A DNA stretch of 64,000 nucleotides from Durusdinium trenchii (taxonomy: Eukaryota; Sar; Dinophyceae; Suessiales; Symbiodiniaceae). The translations under genes were made by a program, and so were the position numbers. Below are positions 11,997-21,089 of the stretch, piece after piece (positions within the stretch are counted from its first letter, which is position 1; each line of letters starts with the position of its first letter). The stretch spans positions 686,087-750,086 of the forward strand of contig CAXAMN010006668.1 in NCBI GenBank assembly GCA_963970005.1. Direction: 5' to 3'. The notes under the pieces were generated by a model. It worked only from the letters and a program-made list of their open reading frames with translations. It searched no databases and had not been told where the DNA came from.

Positions 11997-13020
11997 CTTG
12001 TTTGCCTTTGACGCGGATGCTGTTATAAGATGATTTAGGTCTTGTTTACCTTTTCCATTTTTTTTTCGGCTTTGAGTGGGATGTCTCCCAAGCTTGTCTC
12101 CCGCTCTTGCCACGCTATCCAACTTTTCTTGAAGTGCTATCTGGGGTCTATGCCGGTATATTTTTTTAGATGGAGACAACTACATTATTATATGGTGCGT
12201 AAATATTTCAAAGTGTCATGATGGTTCATGCGTCCATGCATGTCATAAAGGGTTCACCTATTAAAAAGTTGTTTGTTTCTTTTTTTTACTGCGCATAAAT
12301 ATATATATTTGTATATGGACATGATGTGGGAAAACACACACACAGTTTTCCAAGGTTCATGTTCTTTTTGGTAGGTTTCATTCATACATTCGACATAGTA
12401 TATATATATTTTAAATAACATGGCCAATAATAGTTGATTAGTAATATGTGTATATATATACATATTTATTTGACACAACACATAGTAAAATCATTGTTAA
12501 ACATACAAGGGAACAATGATGAACAAATGCTCCTACCCGACTTGTCAAATCACAACAGCAGTAGAATCCATAAGGTCTAATTACATAGTACTAGGGCCCT
12601 CGCACATAAAGTTGATCCATGGAATGAAATGCAATGTTGGGTGCAACCCGAATGGCCGCTCTGGGACGTGCTTCTGGTGTGGTAGAAGGACTCATGAATG
12701 GCTTTGCCCACAGAAACAAAAACGGTGGAATCTTTCTTACCCAATGGTGCCGACGACGCCGGAATACATGTTCGATCGCCGTGTACCGACTCGCCTGTTC
12801 CACACAGCATCGCCCTTAATTTCACTCTTTTAGGCTGTGCTCCCGCTTTGGGCTCATGCCCTTTACACGCTTCTTTGAAGCTTTGAGCCGTAGCAATGAC
12901 CGATTCAGAATGGAGCGGGAGAACGTCAACTTGTGTGAATTTTTGCATAATCCTCAGCAAGTACAAATGCACACATATACCTAACTCTAGCAAAGCAATC
13001 CAGCTCAAATTTGAAAGCGT
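11997..13020. other. AT-rich non-coding DNA, with possible 3' sequence of the minus-strand gene
   Basis: 12250-12480 is AT-rich with ATATAT runs. A minus-strand frame over 12577-13008 (including SVIATAQSFKEACKGHEPKA) could hold another exon or 3' UTR of the gene ending at 13021, but I found no splice sites that fit it. Confidence 0.3.
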
Positions 13021-13094
13021 TTAGCCCAAGGAACCCTTGATGTATTTCATCATATCTTCATCTGCCATGGTGTGATAGTACCGACAGTTGTATC
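13021..13094 (-). CDS. Gene D, terminal exon with NxR...DED motif
   Basis: Begins after GCTAAG|GA and reads YNCRYYHTMADEDMMKYIKG, then SLG and TAA at 13021-13023. It starts with two bases that complete the single G left by the upstream exon, so the joined text runs PKAHVLGYNCRYYHTMADED. In a multi-copy dinoflagellate family I recall from memory, a PKxH motif is followed by NPR, a short spacer and DED, which matches this order. A GGTTCC site within it could also be a donor, so the stop may not be the true end. Function of the family is unknown to me. Confidence 0.6.
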
Positions 13095-13293
13095 CTTAGC
13101 TACAACCACTGGTGCAGGTTGCACACATGCATACACATGTACATGTGTTTTGGAGGTGCCAGCCCAGTTGCGAGATTCCTCCATGTCCAGGAGTTGGTGA
13201 TGAAGCCCCTAGGGACTTGGGTGTAGTCGGATTGCCCACTTGCTAGAACTCACCGATAGATGCATTACTGCATGCGCACAAAACTCGTTCAGC

Positions 13294-13438
13294 CCAGCAC
13301 ATGAGCCTTCGGAATCATGACGAAGCGGAGCCTGTTGCACCTGATCCAGGCACAGGGGCGGAATGAATTCCAGGGCCATGCGGATATTAGGACCAACATG
13401 AAGTCTGGGTCTGGCCTCACTGATTTGCGTGCCAGAGC
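13294..13438 (-). CDS. Gene D, exon ending in PKAH motif
   Basis: Starts after GGAAG|GCT and ends before GCTGAACG (GC donor) with one base left over, which matches the phase of the next exon. It reads ALARKSVRPDPDFMLVLISA and ends RCNRLRFVMIPKAHVL. The PKxH-like ending just before the DED exon is the main reason for choosing this frame. Another frame is open here, and a GTGAGG inside could instead be used as a donor, so the internal structure is uncertain. Confidence 0.45.
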
Positions 13439-13478
13439 CTTCCAGAAGTTCAAGTATCGATATCCATGATACTTAATC

Positions 13479-13623
13479 CGCGAAGCTTCGGCTTCTGACC
13501 TCCAGCACAGGATCAATACTGGTCATGCTTTTTGTCGAGATAATGGAAAACACTTTTGTCTCAGGGTTGGGCAAGTAGCGGCCAGCATTCTCCATGCAAA
13601 GCACCATGTTGTTGCCAGCCACC
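13479..13623 (-). CDS. Gene D, internal exon
   Basis: Starts after GATTCAG|G and ends before GATTAAG, a GA donor of the kind known in dinoflagellates. It reads VAGNNMVLCMENAGRYLPNP, then ETKVFSIISTKSM and VLEVRSRSFA. The following intron would be only 40 bases. It lies in the right order between the WLAE exon and the PKAH exon. Confidence 0.5.
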
Positions 13624-13779
13624 CTGAATCCAATTGGGAGTTTTGATTTAGATATCGATAACGATGGACGATCGAATCGAATCGATATCGAAAAATTAAG
13701 CCGGCGTTCACAATTGAATGCAGAAACTCGAGGATTGAACTGCATGCGCATGCTGAGGGTTCTTTGAGGGTCGGACACA

Positions 13780-13916
13780 CATCCACTTAGCAATGCATTC
13801 TCTTCAGTGGGGTTGCGCGCTGCGTGATCCGATGCGCACTCAGCCAACCAAGCGCATACGACGCGGGAGTTATACATTTTGCAGGTCATCAATGGCTCGA
13901 TTCCACCGTGCAATAC
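13780..13916 (-). CDS. Gene D, internal exon with WLAE helix
   Basis: Starts in phase 0 after TGCAAG|GTA. It reads VLHGGIEPLMTCKMYNSRVV, then CAWLAECASDHAARNPTEEN. The YNSRVVxxWLA text matches a conserved helix of the remembered dinoflagellate family. The 3' end near 13780 is approximate. Confidence 0.5.
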
Positions 13917-14012
13917 CTTGCAAATGTGCAGGACATATATATTCATGTGGAAACGCAAGCTTCCCTTTTGGCCAGAGAACTTAAATTAAAATTTAGGTGT
14001 ATAACAAGTTGC

Positions 14013-14145
14013 CATTGATGGTGTAAAGCAAGGTTGGCTGCAGGGCACTTTATGAAGCCGTTTCCAAGACTTGAAATGTACAAAGGCCTTCTTCAGGGCA
14101 ACCTTGAGAGATGTATCCGATGGACAAAAGTAGCCAGACTCAATG
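14013..14145 (-). CDS. Gene D, internal exon with CSQPCF motif
   Basis: Reads IESGYFCPSDTSLKVALKKA, then FVHFKSWKRLHKVPCSQPCF and TPSM, ending before GCAACT (GC donor, phase 0). The pattern HFKxW, spacer, CSQxxF is one I associate with the same family, and it lies between the CWxC exon and the WLAE exon as expected. The 5' boundary is approximate, since a TGAG acceptor would need AG|T. Confidence 0.5.
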
Positions 14146-14455
14146 AGGCTCAACCTCACCAATTTGAGCTTAATGATACAATCTCAACCGTACAGGTGCA
14201 CAGCACACACACACAGCCAATGCACATTTGCATCAGAGTTACAAAACACCCGCGTTGGTGCGGTGAAATGTCCCAAGAAATATGTTGTGAGCAGAGCAAA
14301 ATCTAATCATGCGGAAGTGCACTCCCACAATACCAAATAAAGGACCTGATCGGCTGCAGGTTCCCTCATGACATCGCCCCCAGGCCTCTTTAAATCTCAT
14401 GAGATTCCAGAAACAAAAACACTGAAAAAGCACAGTCCAGGCGACAAATGGGATC

Positions 14456-15208
14456 TTGCAGCATGTTGCAAATGAACGAAGTATGACTGAGTTCAGTGGA
14501 CCTCCATGTTGCTGAATCCGAAAAGTCGAGATACGAATCTCTTAGGGTGGCAGCCTCCTGACGCACAGCAGTGGCTTGACACCGCCAGCACAGATTTTTG
14601 GATGTCCACCGGTTGCGGAATCCAAAAATGTAATAATGCCAACTCCAGTCACCACGAAATTCTGTCACACAGAACCGAAGACCTTGGCAGAGGGGCTCAT
14701 AGCCTGTGACACCTTGGAGCCCAGGAGGCAGAGTGTATCCTTCGAAGCCTTGCAACGGCAAACAGCCAGTGTACAAGATGTTGCACGCCCATCGGATGTA
14801 GCGGAGAATCGGGCGTAGCGTTCTAGGGCCTAAGCACTCAGAAGCGCGCAAGGCCACTATCGGAAATCGTGATGCACGCGTGCTCCTGGGGCAGAAAAGC
14901 ACAATGCTTAGCGATATGACGATCACTTGTTCGATGAGCCCGGAACTTGAAGTGTATCGGCATTCATCGCCATAAATGGCCATCGGAATGTGGGATGCAG
15001 AAGCACTCGCTGGGTGGTTCACACCCCAAGGTTCAAAAGCCCGCACGTGCTGCCAGTATCGCGCAAGCTGACTTTCTGGCACGCATATTCCATAGTCATT
15101 GAACAGAAATGTGATCAAGCTTAAAATGTTGACAACTGCAATGTTGCTCATGACTATGTCTTCACCAAGCTCATCCCTGCTGATAGGTGCTTTGATGTCC
15201 ACAAGATC
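14456..15208 (-). CDS. Gene D core exon: GDE, FRGDW and CWxC motifs
   Basis: The longest exon of this gene, about 250 codons in one open frame, starting in phase 0 after CCCAAG|GAT. In order: DIKAPISRDELGEDIV near the start, IPMAIYGDECRY around residue 75, SLSIVLFCPRSTRASRFP around 100, CVTEFRGDWSWHYYIFGF around 180, then CWRC around 205, and DFSDSATWRSTELSHTSFIC. The GDE and EFRGDW blocks followed by a CxxC pair match my memory of a very abundant dinoflagellate protein family of unknown function; CxxC could bind zinc. The 3' end is set near ICNMLQD and is approximate. The whole frame is intact, so this copy is not obviously dead. Confidence 0.65.
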
Positions 15209-15303
15209 CTTGGGGGCTCTTGCAACAGTTGAACAAGCCCATGGAAAAATTGCACAGAGATCTAGAAAGGCAAAAAGCCTGCATCAAAAGTCCCAGTAAC
15301 TAC

Positions 15304-15399
15304 TGGCAAAGCAGCTTGCCTCCAAAAACTACGTGCCCAGTTCCCACCAGATCCGATCTTCTGAAGCCGGGCTGTGGCTTGGCTCATGCCGGAAGCTGC
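15304..15399 (-). CDS. Gene D, internal exon upstream of the core exon
   Basis: Begins after TAGGAG|GCA and ends before GTAGTT, both in phase 0. It reads AASGMSQATARLQKIGSGGN, then WARSFWRQAALP. Exactly 32 codons. It joins in phase to the core exon starting at 15208. Confidence 0.5.
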
Positions 15400-15499
15400 C
15401 TCCTATACAAGTGCGATCGCGACATAATTAAGTTTAAAACCAGTACGCCATTTGCATAAGGCAGAATCATGTAGCCTGGACCAACCCTGAACAACTGGC

Positions 15500-15900
15500 A
15501 TGCTGTGTCCTTCGATGCACAGCATGCAGACGTGACAGCCTGTGCAACACTCTCCTGGGCGATCACATATTTATAAGGCTGAACATGGCTGAACATGTGT
15601 GCAAATATTTGCAATTTGGATGTCGACCTTAAACAAAGACCCTGGCTCCATTCCCAATCTTTTCCTCCAAGAAGTTGTGGAAGGACTCATCTGCACCTTA
15701 GAGTTCAATACCACTCGGTATCGATGGCCCAGCTGTACATGTATTTAAAAAAAGCAATTCGAAGAGTTCGAAGCAGTGTAGTTTGCAACGGCTGGACATC
15801 TGGCCAGGGACAAAGAAACTTGCAATCGCTAAATCGCGGTCGGTTTTCCTTTCCCCAAGGCATCTCGACTTGATGTGTTCTCACATCAGCTAAAAGGAAG
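15500..15900 (-). CDS. Probable upstream exons of gene D (limits unresolved)
   Basis: Two coding-like minus-strand stretches occur here. One is around 15500-15570 (ESVAQAVTSACCASKDTACQ, with AG|G on its 5' side). The other is around 15740-15880 (EMPWGKENRPRFSDCKFLCP, then WPDVQPLQTTLLRTLRIAFF). Both lie between the end of gene C and the gene D exons. Boundaries could not be fixed. Confidence 0.35.
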
Positions 15901-16022
15901 TGGCAAGCACTGGGGTGGACGGCGATCAGTACTAGCGCTTTACAGAATTGTTCTTTCATGCCTTTAGGTCTCCACCATCTATGCGCAAGTGCCACTAGTC
16001 ATCAATGAGACTATGTGCCCGA

Positions 16023-16073
16023 TCAGCTAGTCGCAGCAGTGGCCTCGTTCTTCTTCTTCTTTGGAGCTGGAGC
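16023..16073 (-). CDS. Gene C, terminal exon (Lys-rich tail and stop)
   Basis: Begins in phase 0 after CCTGAG|GCT, reads APAPKKKKNEATAATS and ends TGA at 16023-16025. Joined to the exon ending at 16151 it gives ARADGKLR-APAPKKKKNEAT, a plausible basic C-terminus or nuclear localisation signal. Confidence 0.55.
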   Translation of the reverse strand, partial: APAPKKKKNEATAATS

Positions 16074-16150
16074 CTCAGGCAAACATGCATGCGCAGAAAC
16101 ACGGATATGTGCAACCCTGGGCCCCATATACATTTTTTCTACCAGCCTAC

Positions 16151-17080
16151 TCGCAGCTTTCCATCTGCCCTGGCCCCTACACAGTACACAAAATATGGGC
16201 CGTAAGGAGAACGACTGGCCATGCTTCCTTCGCCTCCTGGATTCAAATTCCGACATCCTTTGAATGCCCTAAACTTTGCAATCAGCAAAACTTCAAGTAC
16301 AGCTACAATATTGGGATCCTCAGAACAATGAATTATGCGCATCTCTGTAAAATTGCATTTCATATACTGTGCAACTCGGAAGGGCAAATTGGAACTGATC
16401 CCAAGTTTGAAAATGCAAACTTGGTTTCCAAAATCTTGAATCATACACTGGACCTGTAGCAGGCAGTGTTGCCAAATCGCCATGAAGAAGCGCTTGCATG
16501 CATCAAGAATCAACTTCGGTTTGATGTTGGGGATCAATGACAACTCATGCAACTGGAAGTCTGCCAACGCACAACAGTCCAAGTCCGAGGAATTTGGAAT
16601 GTGAAATCGACGTCTCCCGATGCAAAAAGAAGATCCAAATTGATATGGCTCTGGCAGTGAGTCACAATCGGCTTGTGCCTGATTCTGTGTAAACGACACA
16701 TTGTGATAAAGAGCTGCACTGCGAACTTGCCCACACACACGCTTCGCGTTTCTAGGTCTAGGTGATGCCCGGCTTTTACAAGCTGTGTGTTTGCGCACAC
16801 AGGAATCCAGCTCCTTGCACCTCAAGGTTCCAATAGGTGAATCATTAATATTGTTCCCCCAAGCATCAGTGCATTGTTCAGCAGGGCTGCTTTGGAATTG
16901 TGAGGCAACAGGGAGCACTCTTATAGGTTCACTGTGACCCTCATCCTCAGAACTTGATGGGGAAACCAGCTTGCTCGCTAGAGTGCGCAGTCTTGTTGGC
17001 CTGCTCGAAGGCTGTTTGGATATCGATGGAATCGGTTCCGGAGCTTCTGAAGCCCAGAGCTCAGAAAGAAAGCGCTTCAT
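16151..17080 (-). CDS. Gene C exon: GIY-YIG-like nuclease domain
   Basis: A 310-codon open frame from an ATG at 17078-17080 to CGA before GTAGGC (GT donor, phase 0). The first 150 residues are Ser/Pro/Arg-rich and probably disordered (SSSEDEGHSEP near 42-52). The C-terminal third has VCIFKLGISSN at 221-231, R235, AVLEVLLIAKF at 260-270 and GCRNLNPGGEG at 275-285, then PYFVYCVGARADG. This order (Y/L-G-I strand, Arg, Glu, Asn) is that of the GIY-YIG fold, where the Arg and Glu are catalytic. I also recall the block FKxGIxxxxxxR to GGEG to YFxYCVGxRAD from many dinoflagellate proteins. The ATG could be the true start or an internal Met of a longer protein. Confidence 0.55.
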
Positions 17081-17287
17081 GGCAGGCGTTGTGCAAGCTA
17101 ATTGATGTGCAGGGTTTCAATTTATCTGTATGAGATCTTCGAAGCATGCACTTAAATCGATATCGATATCGATATCACCGATCTCGAGCTCAATAAATTT
17201 ATATCGATCGATATACCGGTACCAGTACTGGAGCCACCGCTTCAGCATCATGATCACGCTAACGAGGTGGGGATGGATGAGCCTTAC

Positions 17288-17470
17288 ATCTAGATCTCCA
17301 AGTCCCAAAGCAGGAGCGCATGTGTGCTGCCAAAAAACATACTTCTTGCAGGCTGCCAGCGAGGTCTTGTAGGTCTGGTAAACGTCCTCGTAGCTCTCAA
17401 GGACGGCTTCAACCTGTACGATCTGCAGGGAAGGGGGGTGGCTAGCAATATGGACCCGTGACTGGACACC
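17288..17470 (-). CDS. Gene C, internal exon
   Basis: Exactly 61 codons, between TGTGCAG|GGT and GAT|GTAAGG (canonical donor), phase 0 at both ends. It reads GVQSRVHIASHPPSLQIVQV, then EAVLESYEDVYQTYKTSLAA and CKKYVFWQHTCAPALG. It probably forms a helical bundle. The upstream intron is only 33 bases. Confidence 0.6.
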
Positions 17471-17503
17471 CTGCACAGTCGAAAAACAAATTTAATTAGG
17501 CAC

Positions 17504-17614
17504 CTCGGCATCAGATGATTTTTCCAGTTGGTCCCGGATAGCACGGAGCTCTTGCAATGGACTTTCCAGATCTTTCAGCAAAGCCTTCTTCATGTTGTTG
17601 GACCTTGAGAAGAT
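17504..17614 (-). CDS. Gene C, internal helical exon
   Basis: 37 codons reading IFSRSNNMKKALLKDLESPL, then QELRAIRDQLEKSSDAE. It ends before GTGCCT in phase 0 and joins in frame to the exon at 17470. Heptad-like spacing suggests a coiled coil. The 5' boundary uses CTAG|ATC and is less sure. Confidence 0.5.
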
Positions 17615-17688
17615 CTAGATTCAAGCTCTAGAGCTAGAACCCTGAATACATGCCAATGGAACTCCTACAGTTGAGGTTTGGACTTATC

Positions 17689-17748
17689 CTGAAGCTTTGT
17701 CTCCCAGGACTGTCCCTCCACAAATGCTCCGGAGATGTTGTTGATGGC
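17689..17748 (-). CDS. Gene C, 20-codon exon with GA donor
   Basis: Between TTGTAG|GCC and CAG|GATAAG, phase 0 at both ends, reading AINNISGAFVEGQSWETKLQ. The next bases run into a stop within a few codons, so a donor is needed here, and GATAAG is the best candidate (a GA-type donor resembling GTAAG). Confidence 0.5.
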
Positions 17749-17824
17749 CTACAAGGAGTGCACCATGCGCACATGTATATAGAATCATGTTCAGAACAAA
17801 TTTAAACCCTCATGAGGTGTGTGC

Positions 17825-17944
17825 CTTCTTTTTCCTTTGTTCCATAGTGATAGGCTTTTTTGGAGGCTCCGTATTCTCTTGGTTCTTCTTGTTCTTCTTG
17901 TTCTTCTTAGCCTTTTTCTTCCCTCCCTTTCTCTTAGGCACGGC
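17825..17944 (-). CDS. Gene C, Lys-rich exon
   Basis: Exactly 40 codons between GGAAG|GCC and AAG|GCACAC (GC donor), phase 0 at both ends. It reads AVPKRKGGKKKAKKNKKNKK, then NQENTEPPKKPITMEQRKKK. The KKN repeats could be a nuclear localisation or nucleic-acid binding stretch. Confidence 0.6.
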
Positions 17945-18062
17945 CTTCCTCATGGTGTGGCCAGGTCATGTCATGTCCATGAACATGCGCACAATTAAAT
18001 TCACAAACCATGTGCACATTGATGCAGACTCTAGATCCACAAACCACATGATTCTAGACATG

Positions 18063-18221
18063 TGTCGCTTTCGCGTCAGCGGTAGGGCCATCACCAATTG
18101 CATCGTCGACGCTTTCATCACTTGATGAATCGGAAGCACAATGCTCCGCCCCAGTCACCCGTTCAGTGTCCGACTCCTCGAACTCTGCTTCCTCCTCGAA
18201 CACTTTGTATTGAAGCAAGTC
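18063..18221 (-). CDS. Gene C, acidic exon
   Basis: Begins in phase 0 after GATCAG|GAC. It reads DLLQYKVFEEEAEFEESDTE, then RVTGAEHCASDSSSDESVDD. It joins in frame to HPELPHRE of the upstream exon. The 3' end near 18063 is approximate. The HPELP-spacer-QYKVF order recalls a conserved block of the dinoflagellate family I link to genes C and D. Confidence 0.5.
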
Positions 18222-18338
18222 CTGATCAGCGGGGGCACGGCTTAAATCGAATCGAGCCAATATCGAATTCGGATTCGAATCTATATATCGATCGATATCG
18301 ATATGATCATGATGCAAAAACCATATCGCATGAGACGC

Positions 18339-18432
18339 CTCTCTGTGTGGCAGCTCTGGGTGTTTACGCCATTCACCTGCATCAGTCTTCACCTTGATCA
18401 ACTCCTCTACAATCGTTGTGTCCCCGTCATAC
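18339..18432 (-). CDS. Gene C, exon with HPELP motif
   Basis: Starts with one base after CTGCAG| and ends GAG|GCGTCT (GC donor, phase 0). It reads YDGDTTIVEELIKVKTDAGE, then WRKHPELPHRE. The first base completes the codon left by the upstream exon (VQ-YDGD). The intron that follows, 18222-18338, is packed with ATCGAT, TTCGAA and GATC palindromes. Confidence 0.6.
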
Positions 18433-18520
18433 CTGCAGCATTTTTTGAGTCTTGTAGGAACCCCCATTAGTTACAAACACAACTGTGCGTGCGAATATCG
18501 ATTTAACGCTGTCTAGCTAC

Positions 18521-18677
18521 TGCACCAGAAGCTGTGCCTTTGTCTTCCACACTTTCTTGAGCGACCGACGGCTCCGGGATTTGTGCACTAGGCTGGAGTA
18601 GGTCCTACTTCTCTTCCACTTCCCCTTGCATTGAAAGAAGTCCTCGTACAGATCCGACATCTGCGAATCATTCTTGC
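18521..18677 (-). CDS. Gene C, basic exon
   Basis: 157 bases between GCTGCAG|GC and GCA|GTAGCT. It reads KNDSQMSDLYEDFFQCKGKW, then KRSRTYSSLVHKSRSRRSLK and KVWKTKAQLLVQ. Phases match on both sides (two bases in, two bases out). The LYxDFFxCxxxW...S pattern is one I remember from the same multi-copy family. Confidence 0.6.
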
Positions 18678-18920
18678 CTGCAGCATGCGGATAGAGCATT
18701 GAAAATAAACGCTCATGCATATGCATATATGTACACACATGCACATGGGCTGATGACCAATAACAGATCAGTCACTTGCCCGGGCTCGAATCGCAAGCTT
18801 CCGGATCTGGCCGGGAGTTTCTTTGCCTGACTGGTCATTCAGGCAGCTAAGTGTTAAACGGTTAGGTGTTCTGCTCAAACAAAATTCGATTGGCTAATCT
18901 CAGGGTTGTGCTCAGTACAC

Positions 18921-19634
18921 TTCGCTGAAACCGCATCCAGTGGGCTCGCCGTGTTGCTGCTTGTTTCTCTGTGAGCTCACACTCAGCTTCATGATCTTCA
19001 AACTCGGCTCCTGCTCCCACCGAGCGTGGGATATCAGAAGTTGGAATTCTGTTGAGAACAGCAGTCGCTAGACTAGAAGGCCGCGAGGCAGGAGTGGCAG
19101 TGCTGGGAGCTTTGGCCTTGACTTTAGGCGCAGGAGCTCCGGCCTTGACTGGAGCACCCTTGGGTGCAGGAGCGCCGTTGGCCTTGACTGGAGCACTCTT
19201 GGGTGCAGGAGCGGCTTTGGCCTTGACTGGAGCACCCTTTGGTGCAGGAGCGCCTTTGGCCTTGACTGGAGCACCCTTTGGTGGAGGAGCGGCGTTGGCC
19301 TTGACTGGGGCACCCTTTGGTGCAGGAGCGGCGTTGGCCTTGACCGGGACACCCTTGGGCGTGGCTTTAAGAATCTTGGCAGGTGTGGCCTCAGGGACTG
19401 AGGTATCCGACAAAGGACTAAGCTTGGCCATAGGAGCTTTTGCCTTGGGAGCTTTAGCATTGGCCTTGGGAGCCACAGCAGGTGTGGCCTTGACCGGAGG
19501 TCCAGCTTTGGATGCTGGCTTGGCCTTTGGATCCAGATCATACTTGACTGTTCGCATCCTCTTGAGAGATGGTTCGCCAGTAGATTCAAGGTGTCCAGGA
19601 AGTGTTGCACTCTCGGAAAGAGAATCACCCAAAC
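18921..19634 (-). CDS. Gene C, large exon with Ala-Pro-Lys 13-residue repeats
   Basis: About 237 codons from GCGCAG|GT to CGA A|GTGTAC. It starts LGDSLSESATLPGHLESTGE, has a basic patch (SLK-RMR), then nearly six copies of a 13-residue unit PVKANAAPAPKGA at 19123-19347 (39-base tandem repeat). It finishes with an acidic-to-basic region ELTEKQAATRRAHWMRFQRS. The leftover base A joins GC of the next exon to make Ser. The repeat is probably disordered and may bind RNA, DNA or chromatin. A possible start exon is MAVGAGGSPAKGSRGK near 19.92-19.96 kb, not proven. Confidence 0.6.
19123..19347 (-). repeat. 39-bp coding tandem repeat
   Basis: Nearly six units encode PVKA(N/K)(A/G)AP(A/P)PK(G/S)A. The unit is a multiple of 3, so the frame is kept, unlike the 55-base array at 11.2 kb. 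Confidence 0.85.
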
Positions 19635-20413
19635 CTGCGCATGCACATTTTACAAATTATACTATAGAGCTTGACACCGACATCGACAACATGTACATGT
19701 ACAAATACGATATACATGAGGCCTGATTCCACCGAGATGGCAGCTTTGTTGTTGTATCCGGATCTATTCTCAGCCTTTGGCCTCGAATATGCATGCGTAT
19801 ATACATGTACATGTACATGCACAAATGTGCGTGTAACTCTTTCCAATTAGCTAGCTAGGGTTCTCACTGTGTCTCCTCAGTGTGGCGGTCACTAAATGGA
19901 TCATACCTCTTGCCACGCGACCCCTTGGCAGGACTGCCACCAGCGCCAACAGCCATGTCAAGATCCAGGATCTCAAAGGCCAGCAGCCAAACAGGGATTT
20001 GCACTCCAGATCTACACCAAAATGGTCTGAGGGCATCGAATGCACAGTGTTCACATCCAAAATGCGCATATATGCAAATAAACAGGAAACAGTGGTTTGC
20101 GAAATCACGGACAATTGGGGTGATTTCACGGATGTTTGCTGCGATTTCACGGATGTTTGCCGCGATTTCACGGACAATGGGGTTCCCACAAGATCGGTAG
20201 GTTTACACAAATCCACAACCTTTGAAGCTTATAGGATTTTCACTGGACACACCCGACACAAACCATATTGTGTGGGAACATCATGTGCAAATTGGCAAAT
20301 GGTCGAATTTGCTTCGAATTATTTCAGCACATGTGCCATGTGCTGTATCTCAAATTGTATTAGGCCTGTCTAACGGGAACTGTGGTGCAAATACACCATT
20401 CTCAAACTCACAC
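19635..20413. other. Intron-like DNA with ACATGTACATG runs and a possible short exon
   Basis: CATG and GTAC palindrome runs occur at 19690-19705 and 19799-19822. A coding-like minus-strand patch at 19910-20000 can be read in two frames: one gives a hydrophobic helix, the other FEILDLDMAVGAGGSPAKGS ahead of a GTATGA donor. Near 20115-20175 a 22-base unit (GATTTCACGGATGTTTGCNGC) is repeated about three times. Confidence 0.4.
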
Positions 20414-20469
20414 CAAAGAAATTCCTCCAGTTGTTGGAGGTTGGCATGCGCCCAGTCCATAGGAGAGTC
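20414..20469 (-). CDS. Gene B, short exon
   Basis: Between CCTGCAG|GAC and TTTG|GTGTGAG (strong donor). Reads DSPMDWAHANLQQLEEFL, phase 0 in and two bases out. It fits in phase to the exon that ends at 20623. Confidence 0.5.
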
Positions 20470-20622
20470 CTGCAGGGCTTACAGCTCCAGCTAGATTTGA
20501 ATTCTAATATGCTAAAGCTTGCTCCTGAGCTTTAAAGTCCCCAATCTGCAGCTTCAGGGGCGGAAGATCCTAGGGTTCGGATGAGCAGTTGTTTTTTGTA
20601 ATGCATATGTGTGAGACAGGAC

Positions 20623-20729
20623 CCTGCACTCCTTGTGTTTCATGTGTTCCTTGATGACCTGCTTCGCAAACCTGGTGGGATAGGCCTGTGATCGTTTCAT
20701 GTCCTTTGCACCAGTCCTTAGATTCCCAG
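20623..20729 (-). CDS. Gene B exon with SQAYPTRFA motif
   Basis: Reads GNLRTGAKDMKRSQAYPTRF, then AKQVIKEHMKHKECR. The first two bases CT complete a Thr codon with the A left by the upstream exon (KL-T-GNLRTG). The pattern TGxxxLKxSQxYPxxFA is, from memory, a conserved C-terminal block of the same dinoflagellate methyltransferase-like proteins that carry PCS and EQP motifs. Confidence 0.6.
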
Positions 20730-20800
20730 CTGTATCTACATGATCATTTTTTGAACTCTGTGCACTCGAATCGAACAGTGGTCAACATGGACAAACGGAC

Positions 20801-20952
20801 TCAATTTGGCAAGTTTCACTGATACCTTCTTTTTTCCATTGACTTTCTTCACCGAGTGCTTGACCACCTGAATACCTAGACGCACCTGCCTTTCCTTAAT
20901 AGCCGCAAGCTTGAACTTGGTCATCTTGTTGCGGAACTTGCGAAGCGGAGGC
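20801..20952 (-). CDS. Gene B, basic exon
   Basis: Starts after CTGGCAG|G and ends A|GTCCG. Reads PPLRKFRNKMTKFKLAAIKE, then RQVRLGIQVVKHSVKKVNGK and KKVSVKLAKL. An alternative donor GTATCA lies at 20825; the GTCCG site is preferred because it restores phase with the next exon. Confidence 0.5.
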
Positions 20953-21039
20953 CTGCCAGAAGCTGGAGGGCATAGTACTGGTCACCGGTCCAGAGTGGGG
21001 CTACTCAGTGGAAAGGAAACTGGGGTCATGGCCAGGTAC

Positions 21040-21089
21040 CGAAGAGCATGGTCGGCTTCGGGCATATGTGACCCCACAATCCCATCCAC
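21040..21089 (-). CDS. Gene B, micro-exon WMGLWGHICPKPTMLF
   Basis: 50 bases between CCCAG|G and TTCG|GTACC. It encodes WMGLWGHICPKPTMLF, which matches the order of a remembered family block (W, G, spacer, KPT, hydrophobic) downstream of the EQP motif. It was found only by reading all three frames between stops, so it shows how small exons here can be. Confidence 0.5.

Noticed and set aside
19851..20216. Hydrophobic helix (SWILTWLLALVAVLPRG) as a membrane segment
   Set aside because: An alternative frame over the same bases (AVGAGGSPAKGSRGK before a GTATGA donor) is at least as protein-like, so the membrane reading is unsafe.
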